Source: Polyangiaceae bacterium
GTDB taxonomy: Bacteria; Myxococcota_A; Polyangia; Polyangiales; Polyangiaceae
DNA length: 64,000 nt
Assembly: GCA_025936115.1 (NCBI GenBank)
Contig: JAICTZ010000029.1
Location: 22,435-86,434, forward strand
Direction: 5' to 3'
Positions 35,482 through 43,787 of the stretch are shown here, piece by piece. Below the pieces are notes generated by a model that did no database searches, was not told the DNA's origin, and worked only from the letters and a program-made list of their open reading frames with translations. The translations under genes were made by a program, and so were the position numbers. The first letter of the stretch is position 1, and each line of letters begins with the position of its first letter.

Positions 35482-36651
35482 ATGGTGCCGTTCATGAACG
35501 CGAATGCGAACGTCGCCTGTTCTCTGTCGTCTTCCAACCTCTCGCTGGAGCTCCTGTCGGACGGCGAGCTCCTCGCCAGTACCCGCCGCCTCGTGGGCCG
35601 CTCGAATCTGCTCCTCGCCGAGCTCCTCGGTCACCTCGCTGAGGTGGAGGCGCGCGGCATTCATCGGCTCTGCGCTTGCGCGAGCCTCTACGCCTATTGC
35701 ATCTACGAGCTCCGGTTCTCCGAGGACGAGGCGTTCCGACGCGTTGCGGCGGCGCGGCTCGTCAAGCGGTTCCCCAGCCTGATGGCGAGCTTGGCAGTCG
35801 GCGAGCTGCATCTCACGGGTCTCCTGATGCTCGGACCACACCTCACCGAGGAGAACATCGCGGAGCTCCTCGTGCGGGCCAAGCATCGGACGAAGCGCGA
35901 GCTTGCCCGACTGGTTCGAGCTCTCGATCCGCTGCCCGCGGTGCCTGCGCGGATCGAGCCGCTCGGACCCGCGCCGGCGCGGGTCGTACCGAGCACGCCT
36001 ACGTGGTCAGAGTTCATGCAGTCGTTCTGCCCTGTCCGAGCGCTCGAGCCCGGCAACAGGCCGCGCGACTGGTCGGAGAACGCGAACGACACCTCGTCTG
36101 GCAACGCAGACGATCCTGAGTCTGCACGGTCAGTAATGGTGGTGCCGGCAGGCGCCGATGCGAAGCCGGTGCAACCGCTCGAGCCTGAGCTCTTCAAGGT
36201 GCAATTTACAGCTACGGAAGAGTACGTGCGGCTCATCGACGAAGCGCAGGCGCTGCTTTCACACGCGGCACCCCGCGCCACCCTAGAGGAAATACAGCTG
36301 CGCGCGATGCGTGCATTCGTGGCCTCGCTGAAGAAGCAAAAATACGCCACGCAGGAGCCTTCCGGCACGGTCGACGTGACCTACGCACCTCTCTCCACGA
36401 CCGATCTGCAAGCTGAATCGGGCTCGCCCTCGTCCTCGCGGTCATCGCGCGCACCGTCACCGGCGGCACCGTCTTCGCACCCGCGCCGGCGCGGGCGCCA
36501 CATCCCAGCCCGTGTCCGGCGCACCGTCTCCGAACGGGATGGCCAGCGCTGCACGTACGTCGATGCGACGGGACGGCGCTGCGCGGCGACGCATCGGCTG
36601 GAATTTCATCACGTGCAGCCGTTCGCCCTCGGAGGGCAGCACACCGCCTAA
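35482..36651 (+). CDS. HNH-endonuclease-type (DUF222-like) protein truncated by premature TAA
   Basis: 389 residues. The N-terminal helical region (LSDGELLASTRRLVGRSN, HLAEVEARGIHRL, FRRVAAARLVKRFPSL, GELHLTGLLML) is characteristic of the myxobacterial DUF222/HNH family. A low-complexity spacer leads to RRGRHIPARVRR and HNH motif residues ERDGQRCTYVD and RLEFHHVQPFALGG. In the family the motif continues with (V/A)ENLxLRCxxHN. Here TAA follows HTA, and the same frame resumes NLTLRCAAHNAL for 33 codons. The Glu codon expected at that place differs from TAA by one base. The last part of the beta-beta-alpha metal finger is therefore lost, and nuclease activity is unlikely unless the stop is read through. 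Confidence 0.85.
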   Translation: MVPFMNANANVACSLSSSNLSLELLSDGELLASTRRLVGRSNLLLAELLGHLAEVEARGIHRLCACASLYAYCIYELRFSEDEAFRRVAAARLVKRFPSLMASLAVGELHLTGLLMLGPHLTEENIAELLVRAKHRTKRELARLVRALDPLPAVPARIEPLGPAPARVVPSTPTWSEFMQSFCPVRALEPGNRPRDWSENANDTSSGNADDPESARSVMVVPAGADAKPVQPLEPELFKVQFTATEEYVRLIDEAQALLSHAAPRATLEEIQLRAMRAFVASLKKQKYATQEPSGTVDVTYAPLSTTDLQAESGSPSSSRSSRAPSPAAPSSHPRRRGRHIPARVRRTVSERDGQRCTYVDATGRRCAATHRLEFHHVQPFALGGQHTA

Positions 36652-36753
36652 AACCTCACTTTGCGTTGCGCGGCGCATAATGCGCTGGCGGCCGAGCAAG
36701 ACTTTGGCCGCGAGACGATCGAGACGGCGAAGGGGTACGAGCCGCCGAGCTGA
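36652..36753 (+). pseudogene. Detached C-terminal tail of the HNH protein
   Basis: The first 3 bases belong to the sequence after the TAA stop at 36649-36651. The in-frame stretch NLTLRCAAHNALAAEQDF and onward to a TGA at 36751 reproduces the conserved end of HNH proteins of this family, including the final His-Asn. It has no start codon of its own. Confidence 0.7.
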
Positions 36754-36786
36754 TTGCAGACCGTACGGCTGGCGGCATGCATCGTC

Positions 36787-37416
36787 ATGTTCAACCACCG
36801 TCTGCAAGCGACCGTGAGTGGGCTCTGCTCGGAGCTGTCGTCGCTGCTCGCCTCGCAGCAGATGTTCCTGCCGCCACCGCCTGTCGTGAACGGCGGGTTC
36901 ATGTCGGCAGGGAATGCGTGGTGGCCGGCGGAGCTCGGCAGTCCGAGCTCGAGCGGCGGTCAGAACGACGCGCGCTACGCCTATTTCCCGCGGCCGCGAC
37001 GGCTCGCGATTCAGCGCCACGGCCAGGTGACGCTCTACGACACGCTGGACCATCAAATTGGCGGCGTGCAACAGCAACAAGGCGGCGCCGACGGCTCACT
37101 CTCGTTCAGCAGCCAGTTCGGCACATTCACGGTCGATAGCTTACCGCGCGCGAGCGGCTCGCCGGGACCCTCGCAGAACGCCGGCTTGGGTCAGACCTTC
37201 GGCCCAGGTCAGCAGCAAAGCTACTCTCAAAGCCAACAGCAGAACTTCGCGCCCGCCTCGAACAACGCGAACTTCACGCCCGCGCCGCCCGTCGCCAACA
37301 CCTCGCAAGTCGAAATTTTTAGCTCGCTCGAGCGCCTGGCGCAGCTGCATCAAAGCGGCATTCTCTCGGAAGACGAGTTCAAGACGAAGAAGGCCGAGCT
37401 GTTGTCGCGGCTTTGA
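36787..37416 (+). CDS. SHOCT-domain protein of unknown function
   Basis: About 209 residues from the ATG at 36787; a TTG at 36754 is a less likely start. The N-terminal half contains Pro- and aromatic-rich sequence (MFLPPPPVVNGGF, NAWWPAEL, RRLAIQRHGQVTLYDTLDHQIGG) that may form a small beta domain. A Gln/Ser/Pro-rich spacer precedes a C-terminal SHOCT motif, LERLAQLHQSGILSEDEFKTKK, which is a short helical oligomerisation module. No signal peptide. Convergent with the DUF72 gene. Function unknown. Confidence 0.75.
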   Translation: MFNHRLQATVSGLCSELSSLLASQQMFLPPPPVVNGGFMSAGNAWWPAELGSPSSSGGQNDARYAYFPRPRRLAIQRHGQVTLYDTLDHQIGGVQQQQGGADGSLSFSSQFGTFTVDSLPRASGSPGPSQNAGLGQTFGPGQQQSYSQSQQQNFAPASNNANFTPAPPVANTSQVEIFSSLERLAQLHQSGILSEDEFKTKKAELLSRL

Positions 37417-37489
37417 GCCACTGATCGTTGCCGAGGGTGTGTGGCGCAAGCGCTCCAAACCCGTTCGGCGAAATCCAACTTTTGTCGAA

Positions 37490-37527
37490 CCGACGCCCGT
37501 GAGCTCTGTCAACGAGCGCGGCGTCGG
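37490..37527. terminator. Possible bidirectional terminator hairpin between convergent genes
   Basis: CCGACGCC (37490-37497) and GGCGTCGG (37520-37527) form a perfect 8-bp stem with a 22-base loop, placed between the SHOCT and DUF72 stops. No U tract is seen. A second imperfect inverted repeat lies just upstream (37463-37490). Confidence 0.3.
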
Positions 37528-37547
37528 TCTCGCCCTCACGCTTCCCC

Positions 37548-38279
37548 TCACGTGACCGCGAGCAAGCTGCTGAAGCGTTTGGCGTCGTTCACGCGCGGGA
37601 TGTTGTTGAAGAGCACGTAAGCGTCCGGTGGCGTCATGTCCGCGAGCCGCCGGAGCTCTTCGTCCGTGTAGACGTGACGCGCGCCGGCCACGCCGTGCAA
37701 CCGCAAATAGACGGGACCTGACGTCCTGCGAATTGCGTCGACGAAGGGATCGACGACGTAAACCAGGCCGAGCTCTCGGCACAACTCAATGGCGAGCGCA
37801 GCGTGCTCTGTCCACGCCCTGCCCCGCGGCTCCCACGCCAGCCGTAGACCCGGCGGGCATTGTGGCTGCGCGACGTGCACGATGAAATGGCGGAGGCGCT
37901 CCACGTTCTCGGGCTCGGGACGAAAGCTCGCCGGGCATTGGAAGAGCAGCGTGCTCGCGCCGAGCAGCTTCGCGCACGCAAGCGTGCGTTCGAACGCGGC
38001 GCGCACGACGGCGCTATCTCGAAACGCCCCGCACGACGCGCGCTCCTGCTCCGTGAGCGGGCGTTTCAGACGCCGGTAGGTGGGACTCTTGCCTTCGTGG
38101 GTGATGAGCTGCCAGGCCTTGAGCGTGAACTCGAAGCCGGGCGGCATCGCGGCGAGCCACCGTTGCATGACCGCGTCGCTCGGCGGTTCGTAGAAGGTTT
38201 GCTGTACCTCGACGACCGGGAAGTAGCGGGGGTAGTCCCGCATCGCCAAGGTGAAGCCGCAAAGACCGACCTTCACCAT
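37548..38279 (-). CDS. DUF72 (YecE-like) protein
   Basis: 243 residues, a full-length TIM-barrel-type DUF72 protein. Family features: GLCGFTL near the N-terminus, FPVVEVQQTFYEPP, FEFTLKAWQLITHE, a LLFQCPASF strand and GLRLAWEPRG, and a C-terminal YLRLHGVAG followed by a NIPRVNDA segment. The family is widespread and cytoplasmic. No reaction is established, though metal-dependent hydrolase chemistry has been suggested. Unrelated to the enzyme island around it; next to PssA on the same strand. Confidence 0.9.
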   Translation of the reverse strand: MVKVGLCGFTLAMRDYPRYFPVVEVQQTFYEPPSDAVMQRWLAAMPPGFEFTLKAWQLITHEGKSPTYRRLKRPLTEQERASCGAFRDSAVVRAAFERTLACAKLLGASTLLFQCPASFRPEPENVERLRHFIVHVAQPQCPPGLRLAWEPRGRAWTEHAALAIELCRELGLVYVVDPFVDAIRRTSGPVYLRLHGVAGARHVYTDEELRRLADMTPPDAYVLFNNIPRVNDAKRFSSLLAVT

Positions 38280-38355
38280 CAGCCAGCGTCTAGCAGGAGT
38301 CGTACCAGGTTCGGGCGCGTCACCGAAGGCGCCGGCACGCCCGCGCCACGCCGCG

Positions 38356-38991
38356 CTAAACCTTCGGAATGCGTAGGGTGCTGATCATGGCACTGCCGCT
38401 CACCGCGTAGATGAGCGCCAGCGGGTGCAGCGTGAGACCTGCGAGCTCCAGGCTGCCGAGCCACAGGTGTTCGCCGAGCAGCGCGTGCGCGTCGAGGATC
38501 GCGAGCAGCCCGACGATCAGGACGCTGGTCGGAATCGGTGTGCCCTCGAAATACTTCACCTTGCCCGAGCCGTCGGAGAGATCCGGGGCCGTGACGTTGA
38601 AGCGCGCCAAACGGCTGATGCCGCACGCGACGAAGTAGATGAGGATCGCCACGTCGAGGCTTCCGCGAAGCCCGACGGCGAACCCGAGCGCGGCCGGCGC
38701 GAGCCCGAAGGAGATCGTGTCGGCGAGTGAATCGAGATCGGCGCCCAGGGCGGACGATTTGCGCCGCCAGCGTGCGACGCGGCCGTCGGCGACGTCGAAG
38801 ATCAACGCGAGCGGCAAGAGCACGAACGCCACGACGAGCCAGCGACGCTCCGCGGAAACGAGGTACTGCATCAAGGCGAACACGCTGGCGGTGCCGCAGG
38901 CGCCGTTCGAGAGCGTCAAGAGATCCGCCAGCGCGAACGAGCGGATCATCGAGAATCGGCCGGTCTTCAGGGGCGGCGCGGGCGGCTCCAT
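38356..38991 (-). CDS. pssA: CDP-diacylglycerol--serine O-phosphatidyltransferase-like enzyme
   Basis: About 211 residues from the ATG at 38991 (a longer frame starts at 39033). The CDP-alcohol phosphatidyltransferase motif D-G-x2-A-R-x8-G-x3-D-x3-D is present as DVADGRVARWRRKSSALGADLDSLAD. Around it are six to seven hydrophobic helices (LTLSNGACGTASVFALM, RWLVVAFVLLPLALI, ISFGLAPAALGFAV, and further). LTLSNG and SFGLAPA are typical of the PssA branch. It makes phosphatidylserine from CDP-diacylglycerol and serine at the inner membrane, for phosphatidylethanolamine synthesis. Other CDP-alcohol transferases share the motif, so the exact alcohol is inferred. Confidence 0.88.
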   Translation of the reverse strand: MEPPAPPLKTGRFSMIRSFALADLLTLSNGACGTASVFALMQYLVSAERRWLVVAFVLLPLALIFDVADGRVARWRRKSSALGADLDSLADTISFGLAPAALGFAVGLRGSLDVAILIYFVACGISRLARFNVTAPDLSDGSGKVKYFEGTPIPTSVLIVGLLAILDAHALLGEHLWLGSLELAGLTLHPLALIYAVSGSAMISTLRIPKV

Positions 38992-39043
38992 CGCTGTCGA
39001 GGGAGTCGTGCGACGAGCGGCCGGGCGACGCAAGCGCGTTGCC

Positions 39044-41050
39044 TCAATCGACGCGCTCGGTGCGAAAGCGCCGGCCCTTGATGCGGCCCGCGCGCAGGCT
39101 CGCGAGCGCCTTGTCGGTCACGGCGCGCTTCACGGCCACGAACGAGAAGCGGTCGTGAATTTCTATCTTGCCCACGTCGTCGCCGGCGAGCCCGCCGGCT
39201 TCGCCCGTGAGCGCACCCAGGATGTCGGCCGGTCGCAGCTTGTCTTTGCGGCCACCGGAGATACGTAAAGTGTCCATCGGCGCCGGCTTCGACGCCGACG
39301 TTTCCCGAGCCAGGGAAGACGGCGCGCGGCGCGCCGCGGGGCGTTCGAGCTGCACGGGCTCGAGCCGAACGCCCGTGTACGCTTCGATCGCCGCGAGCTT
39401 GGGCTCGTCGTTCGGCGCACAGAGCGAGAGCGCGAGACCCGAGCGGCCCGCACGGCCCGTGCGCCCGATGCGATGCACGTACAGCTCCGGTTGGCTCGGT
39501 AAGTCGAAATTGACGACCAGTCCGAGGCTATCCAAATCGATGCCGCGTGCCGCGACGTCGGTCGCCAGAAGGACGCGCGTGCTCCCGTTGCGAAACTTCG
39601 CCATCACGCGCTCTCGGTCCCGCTGCTCGAGGTCCCCGTGCAGCGCGGCCACGCTGACGCCCGTTGCCAGCAGGCTCCGCTCGAGCTCGGCGACGGCGAG
39701 CTTGGTGTTCGCGAAGACGAGCGTCGTCGCGTGCGGATGGGTCTCGAGCGCCCAGCGCAAGAGCTCGCCCTTCTTGGAAGCGTCGCCCCGGAGCACCGTC
39801 TGGGCGATGTCGGGCAGCACTTGCGTTCGTTCTTGCGTCCCCACCCACGCCGGATCGGTCTGGTGTTTTTCGCTGAGCTCGCGGATGGAAGCCGGGAAGG
39901 TGGCGGAGAAGAAGACGGTCTGGCGCGGGCTCGGCAGTGCTTTCAGGATCCGTTCGATGTCGGGCAGAAAGCCCATGTCCAGCATGCGATCGGCCTCGTC
40001 GAGCACCACAGTCCGCACGCCGTGAACCCGCAGGGTCCGCCGCGCCAGATGATCGAGCACACGCCCGGGCGTGCCTACGGCAAGGTGCGCGCCGCGTTCG
40101 AGCGCTCGGGTCTGCTCGCGCACGGGCTCGCCGCCCGAAAGCACGACGACCACGAGCCCCGATTTTCGCGAGCCGAGCTGCCGGAGCTCGCGCGCGACCT
40201 GGGCGCTGAGCTCGCGTGTCGGACAGAGCACGAGGCCCTGGAGCTCGCGCGTCTGGAGCTCGACCTGCTCGAGCAACGGCAGCGCGAACGCGACGGTCTT
40301 TCCGCTGCCCGTTTTCGACTGCCCCACCAAATCTCGACCCGCCAAGAGGAGCGGCAGACTCTGCGCTTGGATCTCGGTCAGCAGCTCGAAGCCGCGCTCG
40401 CCGAGTGCGGCCTGGAGCGGCGCTGACAGTGGGAGGTCGGCAAATTCAGTCCGCTTCGCCGGCACGCCCGAGTCATCCTCGCGCGCGGACGACGCCGGCG
40501 CACCCGCAAGCACACGTTGAAAGCCGTCGTGCCCGAGCGCGCGCAAGGTAGCGACGTTCTTTTCGTAGATCTGCGCCGCCTCGGGAAAGGCCGCGACGGC
40601 GCGGGTCACGCTCGCTTCTCTGAGCAGGTGCAGTGTCGGGTACGGCGAACGGTTCGTGCAATTTTCGACGGCGTTCGCCGCTCCATCACCGAATTCGTAG
40701 TGGGGGTGAAAACTCGCGATCTGAAGCGTGCCCTCCAGTCCGAGCTCCTCGAGCGCTCGCGCCGCGGGCGCGAGGAACGCGTTGTAGTCGAGGAAATCCC
40801 CGAGCATGCGCGGCGCGACGAGCAGCGTCGTTTCGACGACCTCGGGATCAGCCGCGGCCAGCGCGCTGAGCTCCCGTCGCAGATCCGAAAGCAGCTCGAC
40901 CGCCGTTTCTGCCGGGCTGATGCAGTAACGAACGAGACGCTTCGCGTGGACCCCCTTGGCGAACGGGCAGAGCGAGAGGCCGATCACGGCGCGTTCGAGC
41001 CACTGTTCGGTGGCCAAGAGCACTTCGTCGTCCGAGGGTGATTCGAGCAC
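39044..41050 (-). CDS. dbpA: DUF1415 - DbpA DEAD-box RNA helicase fusion
   Basis: About 668 residues from a GTG at 41050; an ATG at 41167 would overlap the divergent gene and adds non-family sequence. Residues about 8-190 are a DUF1415 domain (WLERAVIGLSLCPFAKGV, FHPHYEFGD, NRSPYPTLHLLRE). A short spacer leads to a DEAD-box helicase with the Q motif, Walker A SKTGSGKT, PTRELSAQVAREL, VLDEADRMLDMGF, FSATFP, ARGIDLD and HRIGRTGRAGR. The C-terminal 75 residues match the DbpA RNA-binding domain (LRISGGRKDKLRPADILGAL). DbpA acts on 23S rRNA hairpin 92 in ribosome assembly. A fused DUF1415 is unusual and its function is unknown. Divergent from the DAC-domain gene. Confidence 0.92.
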   Translation of the reverse strand: MLESPSDDEVLLATEQWLERAVIGLSLCPFAKGVHAKRLVRYCISPAETAVELLSDLRRELSALAAADPEVVETTLLVAPRMLGDFLDYNAFLAPAARALEELGLEGTLQIASFHPHYEFGDGAANAVENCTNRSPYPTLHLLREASVTRAVAAFPEAAQIYEKNVATLRALGHDGFQRVLAGAPASSAREDDSGVPAKRTEFADLPLSAPLQAALGERGFELLTEIQAQSLPLLLAGRDLVGQSKTGSGKTVAFALPLLEQVELQTRELQGLVLCPTRELSAQVARELRQLGSRKSGLVVVVLSGGEPVREQTRALERGAHLAVGTPGRVLDHLARRTLRVHGVRTVVLDEADRMLDMGFLPDIERILKALPSPRQTVFFSATFPASIRELSEKHQTDPAWVGTQERTQVLPDIAQTVLRGDASKKGELLRWALETHPHATTLVFANTKLAVAELERSLLATGVSVAALHGDLEQRDRERVMAKFRNGSTRVLLATDVAARGIDLDSLGLVVNFDLPSQPELYVHRIGRTGRAGRSGLALSLCAPNDEPKLAAIEAYTGVRLEPVQLERPAARRAPSSLARETSASKPAPMDTLRISGGRKDKLRPADILGALTGEAGGLAGDDVGKIEIHDRFSFVAVKRAVTDKALASLRAGRIKGRRFRTERVD

Positions 41051-41152
41051 GGCCCGCTTTACTCGCCGCGCCGTGTGCACGCCAGCCGGCGAGATTTCAG
41101 CGTCGCGAGGCTGCCCAGACGACTTCGACGTCCCCGCCCTATACTGCCCAGC

Positions 41153-42409
41153 GTGCCTCGCGACCACGCCTATCCCCCTGATCTTGCTCGTTTCGTCGAG
41201 GCGCGCTGGCCGCGGGAGCTCGCCCCGCTGCGCCTCTCGTCCCGCGGGCTCGAGGAGGCGCTCTCCGTCGCCTTTCAGGCGTCACTCACGACCGAGGAGA
41301 CGCGCCCGACGCGTTTTCGCATGTTGCTCACCCCGCCAGACCAGCTGCCCGAGCTCGGGGTGCCGAATCAAGGCGTGCTGAGGCTCCGTTTCGAGCAGCG
41401 CCGCGCCCTCCACGAGGACGAGCTCCGGCGGCTCGCGCCTGCCGCGCCGTTCGAGACCTCGCTCATCGGCGTGGAAGAGGAAGCGGAGGGCAAGCTCGCG
41501 ATCTGGGGCGTCGCGCATTCGGGACCGGCGTGGCTCGCGCCGACCTGGGGCGGCCGCAGCCCCGTGCCCAACTGGACGTACGATCCGATCGTGCACGTGA
41601 CGGCCCCCGGCAAGATCGCGGTGCGTTCGGCAGGCAGGTTGCTCGGGGCGCTCGAGCGCGGGCTGGTCGTGGACGCGACGGTCGATGTGTTCGAATCCGC
41701 CTGGTTGCCCGCGCTGTTCGAGGACGAGCGCGAAGCGATTCGCGCCGAACACGCCGCGACACAACGTGAGAGCGTCGTGCCGACCTTGGTCGATCATTCC
41801 CTGGTGGGGCGCGTGAGCCAGCACATGCTACGGCGCGCCATTCAGCTCATCCGCGGCGCGCGACACGGCGGCATGCTGCTCGTCACGGGCGCCCCGAACA
41901 GCCTCCCCCGCGGTTTGCGGCTCAAGTACCGCGTCAGCCAGGACGAGCCGTCCCACCGCTACGGCAGCCTGCAGCTCGAAATCTTCGAGACGCTCGCCGC
42001 CGGCACGACGAACCCGTCCGTCGGCTGGGACGACTTCGTCGCGAGCTCGCACCCGCGTCTCGAGGAGCTCGAGCGACAGGTCTTCGAGTTATCGCGCGCG
42101 ATCGCCAACCTTGCCGCCATCGACGGCGCCGTGCTCCTCGACAAGCGCTTCGGTGTGCTCGGCTTCGGCGCCGAAGTGTCGGCGGACCTGCCCCCGCCCG
42201 AGCGCGTCTTGCGCGCCCTCGACAGCGACGGCGCCGTCCGCGTGCCCGACGACGTGGAAAAAGTCGGCACGCGTCATCGCGCCGCCTATCGCTTCGTCAA
42301 CGACCATCCGGCGTCGCTCGCCATCGTCGTGTCTCAAGACGGTAGCGTGAGCTTCGTGACGCGCCAAGCCGGCGACGTGGTCGTCTGGGAGCAGTCCGTG
42401 AGCCCGTGA
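41153..42409 (+). CDS. DAC (DisA_N-like) domain protein, candidate DACNV-type or diadenylate cyclase
   Basis: 418 residues from a GTG at 41153. The first 270 residues hold a domain I do not recognise by name (LRLSSRGLEEALSVAFQASL, PVPNWTYDPIVHV, LRRAIQLIRGARHGGMLLVTG). The C-terminal part is similar to the DisA_N/DAC fold: AIDGAVLLDKRFGVLGFGAEV supplies the DGA motif and GTRHRAAYRF the RHR motif, ending in ASLAIVVSQDGSVSF. In proven diadenylate cyclases these two motifs bind ATP and make c-di-AMP. Domain order resembles the DAC-like sensor families named DACNV and relatives. Whether it makes or senses nucleotide is open. Cytoplasmic, no membrane segment. Confidence 0.8.
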   Translation: MPRDHAYPPDLARFVEARWPRELAPLRLSSRGLEEALSVAFQASLTTEETRPTRFRMLLTPPDQLPELGVPNQGVLRLRFEQRRALHEDELRRLAPAAPFETSLIGVEEEAEGKLAIWGVAHSGPAWLAPTWGGRSPVPNWTYDPIVHVTAPGKIAVRSAGRLLGALERGLVVDATVDVFESAWLPALFEDEREAIRAEHAATQRESVVPTLVDHSLVGRVSQHMLRRAIQLIRGARHGGMLLVTGAPNSLPRGLRLKYRVSQDEPSHRYGSLQLEIFETLAAGTTNPSVGWDDFVASSHPRLEELERQVFELSRAIANLAAIDGAVLLDKRFGVLGFGAEVSADLPPPERVLRALDSDGAVRVPDDVEKVGTRHRAAYRFVNDHPASLAIVVSQDGSVSFVTRQAGDVVVWEQSVSP

Positions 42410-42449
42410 GCCGGCTCTACGCGTGGAACCGGCGACGGCGAAGACGCAG

Positions 42450-43787
42450 TTACAGGCTGGCGAAGAAGTCGTACGTCGCCTTCATGGCGAAGCAGGGCAC
42501 GCCGTGCTCGGTGCCGCTGTAGCTCGGGTCGTTGTGCGAGCACCAAATGGTCGGCACCGCGCAGCCGTCGTAGATGATGCAACCCGGATCGACGAGCGGA
42601 TGTCCGGACTCCGTGCTGTTGCACTGCATGATGGCCGTGTACGGCATCGAGGTGTCCATGCACGAATTGGACGCTCGGAACTTGGCGACGGTGTTCTTCG
42701 CGGAGTCGGCGCTCCGCTGGTTGTCGTTCTTGCCGTCGATGTAGAGGACCGGCATCGGGATGGCCACATTGTACGGATCGGCAGCGACGGGCGCGATGCC
42801 CCGCAAGTTCAGATGCTGGGCGTCGGTCTTGTGCGACAAGATGTTGACGAGCATTTGAGCACCGGAGCTGTGGGCGATCGCGAACACGCGGCTCTTGTCG
42901 ATGCAGTAGTTGTTCAGCACCTCGTCGTACTGCGAGAGAATTCTGGAAACGTCTCCGCTGTAGCTGCTCCAGCATTGCCCGCTGTCGGGCGTGTTCGGGA
43001 ACGAGCGGACGTACTCCGTGTCGAGGCCCGTGCCGTTCGTGAGGCTCACGAACTCCGTGTTGGCATTGCCGCACGCGTGCAGTGCGATGAGCAGCGGGTA
43101 CGGTTTCGTGCCGTCGTAGGCCGTGGGGAACATGTAGAGCGACGTATTGGCGACCGAAACCTGGCCGCCTGAGGGTCGACCGCTCTTGCCGCATCCGGGA
43201 CTCGGGTCGGGTGTACCCATGTGAGTGCTCGCGCCCCCCGTGCCGCCGCTGCCGCCCGTGCCGGCGCTCACCGCGCCGCCGCTGCCGTTGCCCCCGCGCC
43301 CGCCGCGTCCACCCATGCCGCCGCTCGCGCGACCCGCCGTGCCGCCCGTCGTCTCGGTCATGCCGCCGCTGCCGCCCGCGCTGGAGCCGCTCGTGCCGCT
43401 CGTGCCGCCAGTTCCGCCGCTGCCGCCAGCTCCACCGGAGACTGGTCCCGTGCCGCCGCTCGAACCACCCGTGCCACCCGTGGCCGAGCCACCGCTCGAG
43501 ATCATGCCGGCGCCGCCGCCCGCGCCGCCGCTCGAGGGCGCGGAGCTCCCGCCGCTACCCACGTTCGTGCCGCCGCTGCCGTTGCCTCCCGGAGGAAGCC
43601 CCGTGCCGCCCGTCCCACCCGTTTCGTCGGTCGGAGGGGACGTGGGCGCCTCCGACGAACAGCCGGCGGCGTACGCCGCAGCCAGACACGTCGCGAGTAG
43701 ACCGACTGACCCGAAGTGGGCCGGGCGGAAGAGGCGGAGCGAACGAGTAGAAGCGTTTTTGACGATGCGCATGCAGGTACCCATCAT
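42450..43787 (-). CDS. CE1-type esterase lipoprotein (feruloyl esterase-like, third paralogue)
   Basis: 445 residues from the ATG that overlaps the upstream hydrolase stop (ATGA at 43787). The leader is long and ends in the lipobox AYAAGC; a G/T/S linker reaches about residue 200. The domain opens SPGCGKSGRPSGG, contains YPLLIALHACGNANTEF, and the nucleophile elbow is AIAHSSGAQM (Ser about 307), with CSHNDPSYSGTEHG for the catalytic His. This is the CE1 pattern with fewer residues than the paralogues at 454 and 21720. It is the last gene of a likely four-gene operon starting at 48238. Feruloyl or acetyl xylan esterase is inferred from the context. Confidence 0.87.
   Translation of the reverse strand: MMGTCMRIVKNASTRSLRLFRPAHFGSVGLLATCLAAAYAAGCSSEAPTSPPTDETGGTGGTGLPPGGNGSGGTNVGSGGSSAPSSGGAGGGAGMISSGGSATGGTGGSSGGTGPVSGGAGGSGGTGGTSGTSGSSAGGSGGMTETTGGTAGRASGGMGGRGGRGGNGSGGAVSAGTGGSGGTGGASTHMGTPDPSPGCGKSGRPSGGQVSVANTSLYMFPTAYDGTKPYPLLIALHACGNANTEFVSLTNGTGLDTEYVRSFPNTPDSGQCWSSYSGDVSRILSQYDEVLNNYCIDKSRVFAIAHSSGAQMLVNILSHKTDAQHLNLRGIAPVAADPYNVAIPMPVLYIDGKNDNQRSADSAKNTVAKFRASNSCMDTSMPYTAIMQCNSTESGHPLVDPGCIIYDGCAVPTIWCSHNDPSYSGTEHGVPCFAMKATYDFFASL

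Noticed and set aside
41140..41145. TATACT as a -10 box for the DAC-domain gene
   Set aside because: It lies only 8 bases before the GTG with no convincing -35 element, so it was not called as a promoter.
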